64,000 nt of DNA from Sulfuritalea sp. GTDB lineage: Bacteria; Pseudomonadota; Gammaproteobacteria; Burkholderiales; Rhodocyclaceae. Shown here piece by piece: positions 9,656 to 17,792 of this stretch. The DNA lies in contig JADJQA010000019.1 of assembly GCA_016712985.1 (NCBI GenBank), positions 1 to 64,000 of the forward strand. Direction: 5' to 3'. The stretch's first letter is position 1. Every line of letters begins with the position of its first letter. The notes beneath the pieces were generated by a model. That model was not told the DNA's origin and did no database searches. It saw nothing but the letters and a program-made list of their open reading frames with translations. The position numbers were made by a program, and so were the translations under genes.

Positions 9656-10549
9656 ATGCCCGTTCAGTACGACATTACCCATACCACCTGCTACCGATAC
9701 AGCTCGCCGGTGACTTTTGGCGAGCACCGCGTGATGTTCCGCCCGCGCGACAGCCACGACCAGCGGGTGTTGGCCACCGACCTGCAGGTCAGCCCCGAGG
9801 CAGTGGTGCGCATGATTCAGGATCCGCATTCCAACTCGGTTGCGCTGGTGACGCCATTGGGCGCCGCCAGGGAACTGAAGATCGTCTGCTCATTCACGAT
9901 CGAACACGCGCGGAGCCAATACCCGGAGCTGCAACTCTCGCCGAGTGCGCTGATCTTCCCATTCGCCTATTCCGTGGAAGAACGTTTCGACCTGGAACAC
10001 TACATGCGCCCGCACTACGACGACCCCGAGGGCGTGTTGACGCACTGGGCGCGCCAGTTCATGCGCACCGACGGACCGACGGGTACGCGCGACCTGCTGT
10101 TGAACATGAATCAATTCATTCGCGATCGGTTTGGCTACGCCCGACGTGAACAGGAAGGCATGCAGACGCCGCTGCAGACCTTGAGCCTCGGCACCGGCAC
10201 TTGCCGGGACTTCGCACTGCTGATGATGGAAGCGATACGGCGTCTCGGCGTGGCCGCGCGCTTCGTCTCCGGCTACCTGTATGACCAGGCGCTGGATCGC
10301 GGCAGCGCCGCCGGCACGGTCGGTGCGGGAGCAACGCATGCGTGGCTGCAGGCCTACCTGCCCGGCGCAGGCTGGGTGACCCTGGACCCCACCAACAACC
10401 TGCTTGGCGGGAGCCAACTGATCCGCGTCGGTGTGGCCCGCGACCCGAGCCAGGCCTCGCCGATCTCGGGCAACTGGTTTGGCGCGGCCAATGCCTACCT
10501 GGGCATGACGGCGACGGTCCAGGTGCGCCGCGTGACGCCTGGCGGCTGA
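9656..10549 (+). CDS. Transglutaminase-like cysteine peptidase family protein
   Basis: A 297-residue protein with the bacterial transglutaminase N-terminal beta domain (MPVQYDITHTTCYRYSSPV, residues 1-85) followed by the transglutaminase-like core. The catalytic triad is visible: Cys in GTGTCRDFA, His in GATHAWLQAYLPG and Asp in WVTLDPTNN. No signal peptide, so it is cytoplasmic. Family members act as amidases or peptidases rather than true cross-linkers and are often encoded next to peptide-ligase (circularly permuted ATP-grasp) genes. No such partner is present here, so the substrate is unknown. It stands alone between two divergent or convergent units. Confidence 0.85.
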   Translation: MPVQYDITHTTCYRYSSPVTFGEHRVMFRPRDSHDQRVLATDLQVSPEAVVRMIQDPHSNSVALVTPLGAARELKIVCSFTIEHARSQYPELQLSPSALIFPFAYSVEERFDLEHYMRPHYDDPEGVLTHWARQFMRTDGPTGTRDLLLNMNQFIRDRFGYARREQEGMQTPLQTLSLGTGTCRDFALLMMEAIRRLGVAARFVSGYLYDQALDRGSAAGTVGAGATHAWLQAYLPGAGWVTLDPTNNLLGGSQLIRVGVARDPSQASPISGNWFGAANAYLGMTATVQVRRVTPGG

Positions 10550-10608
10550 GCAGGGGCCGGGCATGCCTCGTTTGCCGCGGACCGCGGTCGGCCGTTGGCC
10601 GGCGCTGC

Positions 10609-12630
10609 CTACGATTCGGACGGGCGCGCTGCCTGTAGCCGCTGCTGCGCCTCGCCGCGGGTCTCGAAGATGTTGGGGTCGGCGATGCGCTTGCCGAAGG
10701 ATTCGCCCAGCCTGGCGCGCAGGAAGGTGCTCGCCGTGTAGCGCGTCACTTCGCTGTAGTGTCGGTCCATCAGGTCCTTGACCATGGCTGTGTAATCGTC
10801 GATCAATTCCGGTGCGATGCTGAATCGATCGTAGTTGACGATGGCGGCGACCTTGCGGCCGATTGGTGCGAGCCGGGATTCGACGGCGTGCAGGATGCGG
10901 TCGATATCTTCCGGGGCTCGCACCGAGAGCCCCTCGAAGTTGACAAAAAACAGGTTCTGTTCGGCGTCGTAGCTCAGGCGTTCCTCGATCGGCATTTCCA
11001 GCATTTGCGGGCGCAGGCCCATCGGCTCGGCGGCGAAGATGCGCGGATCCATCAGGGCCGGATCGTGCCGCAGGATCGGGGCGAACTCCATGCGATCGAG
11101 GATGTCGCGCTGGAGATCCACGCCGCGGGCGATCTCGATCAGTTCCAGGCCCTCGGCGCAGAGGCGGAACACGCAGCGCTCGGTGACGTAGAGCACGGTC
11201 TTGCCGCTGGCTGCCGCCACCGGGCCGCTGAAGGTGCGGTGCTCGACCTGCTCGACGAATTTGATGGCCTTGCCGTCGGCAACAATCCGCAGGCCGCCGG
11301 CTTGCAGCGCGATCTCCAGATTGCCGGCGGTAAAAGTGCCGACGAAGACGACTTTCTTCGCGTTCTGGCTGATATTGATGAAGCCGCCAGCGCCGGCCAG
11401 CTTGGGCCCGAATCGCGAAACATTCAGGTTGCCTTCGCGGTCGGCCTGGGCCAGGCCGAGAAAGGCGATGTCGAGGCCGCCGCCGTCATAGAAGTCGAAC
11501 TGGGCGGGCTGGTCGATGATGGCCTGGCTGTTGGTCGCGGCGCCGAAGTTGAGGCCGCCCGCCGGCACGCCGCCTACCACGCCGGGTTCGGCGGTCAGCG
11601 TGATCAGGTCGATCACCTGTTCCTCGGCGGCGACCGAGGCGATGCCCTCCGGCATGCCGATGCCCAGATTCACCACATCGTTGGCGCGGAGTTCCATTGC
11701 GGCGCGGCGCGCGATGATCTTGCGCTCGTCCATGCCTATTGGTGGAATGGCCGACATCGGCACCCGGATTTCGCCCGAGAAGGCCGCGCTGTAGGGCTCG
11801 ATGAAGGTCTGCATGTGGTACTCGGGCTTTTCCGCGACCACCACGCAATCGACCAGCACGCCGGGAATCTTGACCTGCCGCGAATTCAGCGTGTTGCGCT
11901 CGGCGATGCGCTCGACCTGGGCGATGACTATGCCACCCGAGTTGTGCGCGGCCATGGCGATGACGTGGGCTTCGAGGGTCAGCGCCTCCCTTTCCATGCT
12001 GATGTTGCCGTCGGGATCGGCGGTGGTGCCGCGGATGATGCCGACATTGATCGGGAAGGCCTTGTAGAACAGGTATTCCTCGCCGTCGATCTCCATGACG
12101 CGCACGATGTCGACGCCGCAACCGATGGTCTTCTCGTTGAGTTTGCCGCCACCGTGGCGCGGATCGACAAAGGTGCCCAGCCCCACCCGCGTCAGCGTGC
12201 CCGGCTTGCCGGCGGCGATGTCGCGGAACAGGTGGGAGATCACGCCCTGCGGCAGGTTCCAGGCCTCGATGCGGTTGGCCACCGCGAGTTGTTGCAACTT
12301 CGGTACCAGCCCCCAGTGGCCGCCGACCACGCGCTTGACCAGGCCGTCGTGACCAAGGTGGTTGAGGCCGCGCTCCTTGCCGTCGCCCTGACCGGCGGCG
12401 TACACCAAGGTCAGGTTGCGCGGCCGGCCGAGTCCCTGCACGTCGGCCTCCTCGCCTTCCAGGAACAGCGCCTCGAGGGCCACCGCGATGTTTTCCGCGA
12501 AGCCGATGCCGACAAAGCCGCTGGTGGCGATGGTGTCGCCGTCGCGGATCAGTTGCACCGCCTGGCGGGAGCTCATCACCTTGCCGGTGTCGCCGCCGCG
12601 CAATGACGCAATCAAGGGATGCTGGGCCAT
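10609..12630 (-). CDS. Family I acyl-CoA:acetate/3-ketoacid CoA-transferase
   Basis: A 673-residue enzyme with both halves of a family I CoA-transferase in one chain, as in propionate CoA-transferase (Pct) and E. coli YdiF. The N-terminal alpha-like half has RDGDTIATSGFVGIGFAEN. The beta-like half has VVNLGIGMPEGIASVAAEE and TAEPGVVGGVPAGGLNFGA, where the Glu of TAEPG corresponds to the nucleophile that forms the glutamyl-CoA intermediate. About 130 extra C-terminal residues (from YDAEQNLFFVNFEGL) go beyond the usual 520-530. ATG 12630 follows GGAGGAGAC. The substrate pair (acetate, propionate, lactate, acetoacetate) cannot be fixed. It is monocistronic on the minus strand. Confidence 0.85.
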   Translation of the reverse strand: MAQHPLIASLRGGDTGKVMSSRQAVQLIRDGDTIATSGFVGIGFAENIAVALEALFLEGEEADVQGLGRPRNLTLVYAAGQGDGKERGLNHLGHDGLVKRVVGGHWGLVPKLQQLAVANRIEAWNLPQGVISHLFRDIAAGKPGTLTRVGLGTFVDPRHGGGKLNEKTIGCGVDIVRVMEIDGEEYLFYKAFPINVGIIRGTTADPDGNISMEREALTLEAHVIAMAAHNSGGIVIAQVERIAERNTLNSRQVKIPGVLVDCVVVAEKPEYHMQTFIEPYSAAFSGEIRVPMSAIPPIGMDERKIIARRAAMELRANDVVNLGIGMPEGIASVAAEEQVIDLITLTAEPGVVGGVPAGGLNFGAATNSQAIIDQPAQFDFYDGGGLDIAFLGLAQADREGNLNVSRFGPKLAGAGGFINISQNAKKVVFVGTFTAGNLEIALQAGGLRIVADGKAIKFVEQVEHRTFSGPVAAASGKTVLYVTERCVFRLCAEGLELIEIARGVDLQRDILDRMEFAPILRHDPALMDPRIFAAEPMGLRPQMLEMPIEERLSYDAEQNLFFVNFEGLSVRAPEDIDRILHAVESRLAPIGRKVAAIVNYDRFSIAPELIDDYTAMVKDLMDRHYSEVTRYTASTFLRARLGESFGKRIADPNIFETRGEAQQRLQAARPSES

Positions 12631-12830
12631 GGTCGTCTCCTCCAAGTCACGATGCCTTCAGGTTTGATTATGGCGCGGCGGGCAGGGCTTGCCATGTTCG
12701 GGTAGAAAGATTCCGCCGCGCCGGCCTGGCGCCGACGATCAGGGCTGTTTCAGGCGTTCTTGAGCCGGCGGCAATATCCTTGAAGCTTCACCCGAGCCCG
12801 GATCTGACGCAGGGTCGAACGGCTCGCGGG

Positions 12831-12855
12831 GCTTCGACAAGCTCAGCCCGAACGG
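12831..12855. repeat. GCTTCGACAAGCTCAGCCCG-type dispersed repeat
   Basis: The 25-base string that starts GCTTCGACAAGCTCAGCC and ends GAACGG is a short intergenic motif I know from many proteobacterial genomes, often as one arm of a palindrome. Only one arm is evident here, in the gap between the CoA-transferase and the phosphatase gene. Confidence 0.45.
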
Positions 12856-12916
12856 TATTCCGGAGTTCGCTGATGCCTCTCGTCGGGCTCCAAAGGCTGG
12901 CGTTAGAATGCCGCCC

Positions 12917-13561
12917 ATGCCACGCACGCACCCCACCCGCTTTTGCATTGTTCGCCACGGCGAAACCGATTGGAACAGCGAACGGCGCATCCAGGGGCAG
13001 ATCGACATCGACCTGAATGCGGCGGGTGAAACCCAGGCGCGGGCCTTGGGCCCCGGTCTTTCGGGGCATTCGTTTGCGGCGGTGTACAGCAGCGACCTGC
13101 TGCGCGCCTGGAACACGGCGCGGATTGCCACGGCAGGCCTCGGCCTTGCCGTGTCGCCGGCGCCGACTTTGCGCGAACGGCATTTTGGCGTACTGCAGGG
13201 ACTCACCAGAGACGAGGCCCGGCAGCGCTATCCCGAGATCTACCTCGAGCATCAGGCGCGCAGCCTGCACAGCGACTATCGCGGTGGTGAAACCCTGGCC
13301 GGATTTGCCCGGCGGGTGACGGATGGACTTGCCGAAATGGCCTTGCGCGATGCCGGCCAGACCGTCCTGGCCTTCACCCATGGTGGCGTGCTCGACATCG
13401 TCTATCGCGTCGCCACCGGGAGGGCGCTCGAAGCGCCACGCAATTTCCTGTTGCCGAATGCGGCGGTCAACTGGCTGGAGCACAGCGACGGCCATTGGCG
13501 GCTGATTTCATGGGGTGACTGCGGCCATCTGGAAGGTGCGCTTGACGGAGCGCTTGAATAG
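12917..13561 (+). CDS. Histidine phosphatase family protein (phosphoglycerate mutase-like)
   Basis: A 214-residue protein of the branch-1 histidine phosphatase superfamily. The phosphohistidine motif is FCIVRHGETDWN near the N-terminus, the acid residue is in LRERHFGVLQG, and the second catalytic His is in VLAFTHGGVLDIV. GpmB, CobC and broad phosphatases share this pattern, so the substrate is unknown. Its length and lack of the longer dPGM insertions argue for a cofactor-independent phosphatase. An in-frame ATG at 12908 is an alternative start. It is followed by the glyA promoter region. Confidence 0.85.
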   Translation: MPRTHPTRFCIVRHGETDWNSERRIQGQIDIDLNAAGETQARALGPGLSGHSFAAVYSSDLLRAWNTARIATAGLGLAVSPAPTLRERHFGVLQGLTRDEARQRYPEIYLEHQARSLHSDYRGGETLAGFARRVTDGLAEMALRDAGQTVLAFTHGGVLDIVYRVATGRALEAPRNFLLPNAAVNWLEHSDGHWRLISWGDCGHLEGALDGALE

Positions 13562-13601
13562 GGCGCAGCGGGGAGCCCGAGCGGGAGGGCGACGCGGGCG
13601 G

Positions 13602-13710
13602 GATGCTAAAATCCGCCGTTCCCAGCCATTCACGGATTCCCCCATGTTTCAGTTCCGGCAAAACGCGCTGCGTGCGAGCTTTCACTGAAACATTTTTTTG
13701 AAAGCAAAAA
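13602..13710 (+). promoter_or_regulatory. glyA leader: extended -10 promoter, 14-codon ORF and hairpin with T-run
   Basis: TGCTAAAAT at 13604-13612 is an extended -10 element. Downstream, ATGTTTCAGT (13644-13653) and ACTGAAACAT (13684-13693) are a perfect 10-base inverted repeat spaced by 30 bases and followed directly by a T run. The 5' arm contains an ATG that opens a 14-codon frame (MFQFRQNALRASFH) whose TGA lies in the 3' arm. The layout resembles an attenuator. The ribosome binding site of glyA (GAAAG) is weak and lies just after the T run. Confidence 0.45.
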
Positions 13711-14955
13711 ATGTTCTCCAAGCAGAATACCCTCGCGAAGAGCGACCCCGAGCTCTGGGCCGCGATCCAGAACGAAAACCGCCGCCAGGAGGATCACATC
13801 GAGCTGATCGCCTCCGAGAACTACGTTTCCTGGCCGGTGATGGAAGCCCAGGGTTCGCAGCTCACCAACAAGTACGCCGAAGGTTACCCCGGCAAGCGTT
13901 ACTACGGCGGTTGCGAACATGTCGATGTGGCCGAGCAGATGGCCATCGAGCGCGCCAAGAAGCTGTTTGGCGCGGATGCCGCCAACGTCCAGCCCAACTC
14001 GGGTTCGCAGGCCAATCAGGCCGTTTTCATGGCCTTCCTCCAGCCCGGCGACACGATTCTCGGCATGAGCCTCGCGATGGGCGGGCACCTGACGCATGGT
14101 TCGCCGGTGAACATGTCCGGCAAGTGGTTCAAGGTGGTGCCCTATGGCCTCGACGAGAATGAGGAAATCGACTACGACGAGATGGAGCGGCTGGCCCACG
14201 AGCACAAGCCCCGGCTGATCATCGCCGGTGCTTCCGCCTACTCATTGCAGATCGACTTCGAACGCTTCGCCAAGGTGGCGAAGGCCGTCGGCGCGATTTT
14301 CATGGCGGACGTGGCCCACTACGCCGGACTCATCGCCGCGGGTTTCTACCCCAATCCGGTGCCCCATGCCGATGTCGTGACCACGACCACCCACAAGACC
14401 CTGCGCGGTCCGCGCGGCGGCCTGATCCTGATGAAGGCGCAGCATGAAAAGGCGCTCAACTCGGCGATCTTCCCCGGCCTGCAGGGCGGTCCGCTGATGC
14501 ACGTCATCGCGGCCAAGGCGGCGGCGTTCAAGGAGGCGATGACGTCCGAGTTCCGCGACTACCAGGAACAGGTGATCGACAACGCCCAGGTAATGGCCAG
14601 GGTGCTTCAGAGCCGGGGCCTGCGGATCGTCTCCGGACGCACCGAGTCGCATGTCTTCCTGGTCGACTTGCAGGCCAAGAACATCACCGGCAAGGACGCC
14701 GAGGCTGCCCTGGGCCGCGCCCACATCACGGTCAACAAGAACTCGATCCCGAATGATCCGCAGAAGCCCTTCGTCACCTCCGGCATCCGTCTCGGCACGC
14801 CCGCCATGACCACACGGGGTTTCACCGAGATCGAAGCCGAACAGGTCGCCGAGCTGATCGCCGACGTGCTCGATGCGCCGCATGACGAAGCCGTGCTGAC
14901 ACGCGTGCGCGCCGAAGTCTCGGCGCTGTGCAGGAAGTTTCCGGTGTATGGCTGA
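13711..14955 (+). CDS. glyA: Serine hydroxymethyltransferase
   Basis: A 414-residue PLP enzyme that interconverts serine and glycine with tetrahydrofolate, the main source of one-carbon units, in the cytosol. Family landmarks include HIELIASENYVSWPVMEAQGS, NKYAEGYPGKRYYGGCE, the substrate loop with NVQPNSGSQANQAV, and the PLP lysine in VVTTTTHKTLRGPRGG. FAVAR-type C-terminal features (TSGIRLGTPAMTTRGF) are complete. It is intact and of standard length. A structured leader precedes it and a stop-spanning hairpin ends it. nrdR and ribD follow, an order common in Betaproteobacteria. Confidence 0.97.
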   Translation: MFSKQNTLAKSDPELWAAIQNENRRQEDHIELIASENYVSWPVMEAQGSQLTNKYAEGYPGKRYYGGCEHVDVAEQMAIERAKKLFGADAANVQPNSGSQANQAVFMAFLQPGDTILGMSLAMGGHLTHGSPVNMSGKWFKVVPYGLDENEEIDYDEMERLAHEHKPRLIIAGASAYSLQIDFERFAKVAKAVGAIFMADVAHYAGLIAAGFYPNPVPHADVVTTTTHKTLRGPRGGLILMKAQHEKALNSAIFPGLQGGPLMHVIAAKAAAFKEAMTSEFRDYQEQVIDNAQVMARVLQSRGLRIVSGRTESHVFLVDLQAKNITGKDAEAALGRAHITVNKNSIPNDPQKPFVTSGIRLGTPAMTTRGFTEIEAEQVAELIADVLDAPHDEAVLTRVRAEVSALCRKFPVYG

Positions 14956-14968
14956 GCGCCATACACCG
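14942..14968 (+). terminator. Hairpin enclosing the glyA stop codon
   Basis: CGGTGTATGGC (14942-14952) and GCCATACACCG (14958-14968) form a perfect 11-bp stem with loop TGAGC. The loop holds the glyA TGA stop. There is no T run, so it is more likely an mRNA 3'-end stabiliser or Rho-associated hairpin than a classical intrinsic terminator. Confidence 0.6.
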
Positions 14969-15107
14969 AGTCGAAGTGGGCACCCCCTCTCAATCGCCCA
15001 CGCGGGGCCATGAGCGTTAACGTTAGTGCGTCAGCGCATTTCTCCCTCCTTCTGGGGAGGGGGGGTGGGGATGGGGTATATCCAGCTTCGCTGCTTCCCC
15101 TCCTAAG

Positions 15108-15126
15108 CTCCCCCTTCAAGGGGGAG
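15108..15126. repeat. Palindrome in the glyA/nrdR gap
   Basis: CTCCCCCTTCAAGGGGGAG is a near-perfect palindrome inside a 217-base, GC-skewed gap full of short C- and G-runs. It resembles dispersed palindromic repeats seen in many bacterial genomes. The gap also holds GCCATGAGCGTTA (15008-15020), which recurs upstream of grxC (24188-24200). Confidence 0.45.
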
Positions 15127-15185
15127 GAACTGGGTGAGGTAGCGCTTTTGCCCCGCTGGTCGGGAGAGGCGCTGGATGTCGCAAG

Positions 15186-15659
15186 ATGAAGTGCCCGTAC
15201 TGCGCCGACGAGAACACCCAGGTCGTCGATACTCGTGAAAACGAGGACGGCGACACCGTGCGCCGGCGCCGCCGCTGCCTGTCCTGCGACAAGCGCTTCA
15301 CCACCTACGAGCGGGTCGAGTTGCAGTTGCCGCAGGTGGTAAAGAAGAACGGCAGCCGCACCGACTATGACCGCCACAAGCTCAAGGCAAGCATGATGCT
15401 GGCAATGAGAAAGCGCCCGGTCACCACCGAGAGCATCGACCTGGCGCTCGATCGCATCGAGGAAAAGCTGGTGCAACTGGGTTTGCGCGAAGTCGCGTCC
15501 GAGCGCATCGGCGAACTGGTGATGCGCGAGCTGAAGCGGCTCGACAAGGTGGCCTATATCCGCTTTGCTTCGGTGTATCGCAATTTCGAGGACGTCGACG
15601 AGTTCTCCGACGCCATCCGCGAGATCAAGAAGCCGCGGCAGTCCCGGGTCAAGCCTTGA
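15186..15659 (+). CDS. nrdR: Transcriptional repressor NrdR
   Basis: A 157-residue repressor of ribonucleotide reductase genes. The zinc ribbon is MKCPYCADENTQVVDTRENEDG...RRRRCLSCDKRFTTYERVE (two CxxC pairs, residues 3-6 and 31-34). The ATP-cone follows (PQVVKKNGSRTDYDRHKLKASM...). ATP or dATP binding in the cone sets its oligomeric state and DNA binding at NrdR boxes. It is intact and of standard length. It lies between glyA and ribD, a conserved neighbourhood. The gap to ribD is filled by a structured repeat. Confidence 0.97.
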   Translation: MKCPYCADENTQVVDTRENEDGDTVRRRRRCLSCDKRFTTYERVELQLPQVVKKNGSRTDYDRHKLKASMMLAMRKRPVTTESIDLALDRIEEKLVQLGLREVASERIGELVMRELKRLDKVAYIRFASVYRNFEDVDEFSDAIREIKKPRQSRVKP

Positions 15660-15683
15660 TTGTCCGCGGCCGATGAGCGGCGC

Positions 15684-15867
15684 ATGAGTGCTTCCCGCCG
15701 GGCCGCCCCAAGGGGGGCGCAGCCAACCTACGGAGCCGCGCAGCGGCGAACCACCGTCACCCCCTGCCGTGGGGCGAGGCGGGGTTTCGCGGAGCATGCT
15801 CCGCGCCGCTGCAGCCGGCCGGCTATGCAGAGCCGGCCGGGATCGGGGCCGAGGGGACGGTAGTCCA
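15684..15867 (+). repeat. Structured intercistronic repeat, copy 2, long form (nrdR/ribD)
   Basis: It starts ATGAGTGC and has hairpin 1 with GGGCCGCCCCAAGG, hairpin 2 (GGAG-CCGC-GCA-GCGG-CGAACC) and a C-rich/G-rich third stem. Two extra hairpins follow: the palindrome CGCGGAGCATGCTCCGCG, and GGCCGGCT-ATGCAG-AGCCGGCC. It ends GGGGACGGTAGTCCA directly before the ribD ATG. A 12-base direct repeat, TCCGCGGCCGAT, lies at 15663-15674 and again inside the start of ribD at 15877-15888. Confidence 0.8.
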
Positions 15868-17005
15868 ATGAGCTTTTCCGCGGCCGATCACGCCTTCATG
15901 GCGCGTGCGCTGCAACTGGCGCGGCGCGGCCTGTACAGCACGAGCCCCAATCCGCGCGTCGGCTGCGTCATCGTCAGGGATGGCCGGGTGATCGGCGAGG
16001 GTTGGCACGAAAGGGCCGGCCTGCCGCACGCGGAAGTCGAGGCGCTGAATGCGATTGTCGGCGCCGGCGAGGCGGCGAAGGGAGCCACGGTTTATGTCAC
16101 GCTGGAGCCCTGCAGTCATTTCGGCCGCACTCCACCCTGCGCCGACGCGCTGATTGCCGCGGGCATCGCGCGACTCGTCGTGGCGATGCAGGATCCGAAT
16201 CCGCTGGTGGCAGGGCAGGGCCTCGCAAGATTGGCCGCGGCAGGCATCGAGGTCGCCAGCGGCCTTCTGGGAGCCGACGCGACAGAGCTGAACATCGGTT
16301 TTGTCTCGCGCATGACGCGCGGACGACCCTGGCTGCGGCTGAAGGTGGCCGCCAGTCTGGATGGCAAAACGGCGCTCAACAACGGCGTCTCGCAATGGAT
16401 CACCGGTCCTGAAGCCCGGCTCGACGCCCACGCCTGGCGCGCGCGATCCTGCGCCGTGCTGACCGGCATCGGCACGGTCAGGGACGACAACCCGCGACTT
16501 ACCGTGCGCGAAGTGCAGACCACGCGGCAGCCACTCAAGGTGGTGATCGACAGCCGGCTCGAAACGCCGCCGGATGCCGCCGTGCTGGAAGGTGGCAAGG
16601 TGCTGATCGCCGCTGCGCAGGACCATGGCGCCCGCGCTGCCGCGCTGCAAGGGCGTGGCGCCGAGATCGCGTTGCTGCCCAATGCGCAAGGCAAGGTGGC
16701 GCTTGACGACCTGCTGCGAGAGCTTGGCCGGCGCGGCATCAACGAAGTACTGGCCGAAGCCGGCACGCGACTCAACGGCTCGCTGCTGCGTGAAGGCTGC
16801 GTGGATGAACTGCTGATCTACCAGGCGCCGATGCTGATCGGCGACGCGGCGCGCGGCATGTTCGGTCTGGCGGAACTCGCCGAGCTGTCCGGCGTGACGC
16901 GCCTCGACATCATCGAGCGCCGTGCCGTCGGCGCCGACTTTCGGATTCGAGCCGTCTTGCGTGAGGCCGATGACCATCGAGACTTCCCCGGTCGCGGGCT
17001 GCTGA
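15868..17005 (+). CDS. ribD: Bifunctional riboflavin biosynthesis deaminase/reductase RibD
   Basis: Two domains catalyse successive steps of riboflavin synthesis in the cytosol. The deaminase domain (residues 1-145) has the zinc site HAEVEALN and TLEPCSHFGRTPPCADAL. The reductase domain (about 150-365) begins RPWLRLKVAASLDGKTAL and has WITGPEARLDAHAWRARSCAVLTGIGTVRDDNPRLTVR and EAGTRLNGSLL. ATG 15868 is the conserved start. Family members normally end right after RIRAV (about 16950). Here the frame stays open without a stop into a hydrophobic segment and ends at 17319, so the end given is approximate. Either a true fusion or a lost stop codon is possible. Confidence 0.9.
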
Positions 17006-17319
17006 TCAACCTCCTGCGCATCGCCCACATCGCCGGCCTGGCCGGGATTTCGGCGGTGGTGCTGGCGGGCGCGGGAGGCGCACGGAACTGGGGTGCGGTG
17101 ATGCTGATCTCGGGCCTGGGCATCGTTGCCCTCGACGCCTGGGCAAACCCGTTCTACTTTCGCCAGGCCAAGGGTATCGGCACGCTGTTGAAGGTCGCGC
17201 TGGTGCTGCTGCTGGTGGCCTGGGAGGCGGGACGCCTGCCGCTGTTCTGGTTCGTGCTGGCGTTCTCGGTGGCGCTCAGCCACGCGCCGGGCAGGCTGCG
17301 GCATCGCGGGCTGTTCTGA
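16970..17319 (+). CDS. Hydrophobic membrane protein fused in frame to RibD
   Basis: After the RibD reductase domain the same frame runs LLINLLRIAHIAGLAGISAVVLAG, MLISGLGIVALDAWANPFYF, GTLLKVALVLLLVAWEAG and LPLFWFVLAFSVALSHAPGR, four likely membrane helices. The family is unknown to me. An ATG at 16970 begins MTIETSPVAG in the next frame but meets a stop at 17003, so a separate gene would need at least one indel. I think two genes joined by sequence error is more likely than a RibD-membrane fusion. The end HAPGRLRHRGLF is well defined at TGA 17319. Confidence 0.45.
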
Positions 17320-17727
17320 TTCTCAGGCCTGGCCACCTCGACGCCAAGGTGCGAAGACACAATCCAAATGCAAGTTCTTGTGCAGAACGGCCATGCTCTT
17401 TCTGGATTTCTCCGGAATCCGGATCGACAAGAAATCGGCGCTGGGCGGCACACAAGTGGGGCCGGCAGTCCTGTCCAGGAAGTTGCGGAAGGGCTTCTTG
17501 CGACCCTGTCGCCGTCGCTCATCGCGCTCCCCTTGGTCTTCGCAAAAGCAGGGACAGCGGTGATTGGCAGGGCTGAAACGGCGAGGTTTTGAGTGGCCGG
17601 TGTCAGGGTCGAGCTGCCGTTCCAGCGGGTAAAAATCAACTCAGATGGCAGGCGGGTTCCGACCATTTCCCGACGTTCCGTCACGGCGCCAATTTTCGCC
17701 ACTAATACGTCAATTGTACGGTTTGAA
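17320..17727. other. Intergenic stretch with no supported gene
   Basis: Roughly 400 bases between the ribD frame and the toxin-antitoxin promoter. Several short open frames overlap here (for example 17368-17592 on the plus strand), but none has a recognisable domain or start signal. It may hold remnants of inserted DNA linked to the toxin-antitoxin pair. Confidence 0.4.
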
Positions 17728-17756
17728 TTGCGTGCCGCTTCGCATTGAACTACAAT
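17728..17756 (+). promoter_or_regulatory. Promoter of the DUF1778/GNAT toxin-antitoxin operon
   Basis: TTGCGT (17728-17733) and TACAAT (17751-17756) are spaced by 17 bases. The short inverted pair GTACGG (17717-17722) and CCGTAC (17760-17765) brackets the promoter and could be the autorepression operator of the antitoxin-toxin complex. Confidence 0.55.
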
Positions 17757-17792
17757 GAGCCGTACTTCTTCCGTAATGAAGGTGAGCCTATC

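Noticed and set aside
10759..12606. 615-codon open frame antisense to the CoA-transferase
   Set aside because: It mirrors the third-position GC of the real gene and has no family features or ribosome binding site.
15660..15863. Short ORF covering repeat copy 2 (and similar ones in copies 1 and 4, starting MSA..R)
   Set aside because: The open frame follows from the repeat sequence itself; the copies read differently after a few codons and hairpins, not codons, are conserved.
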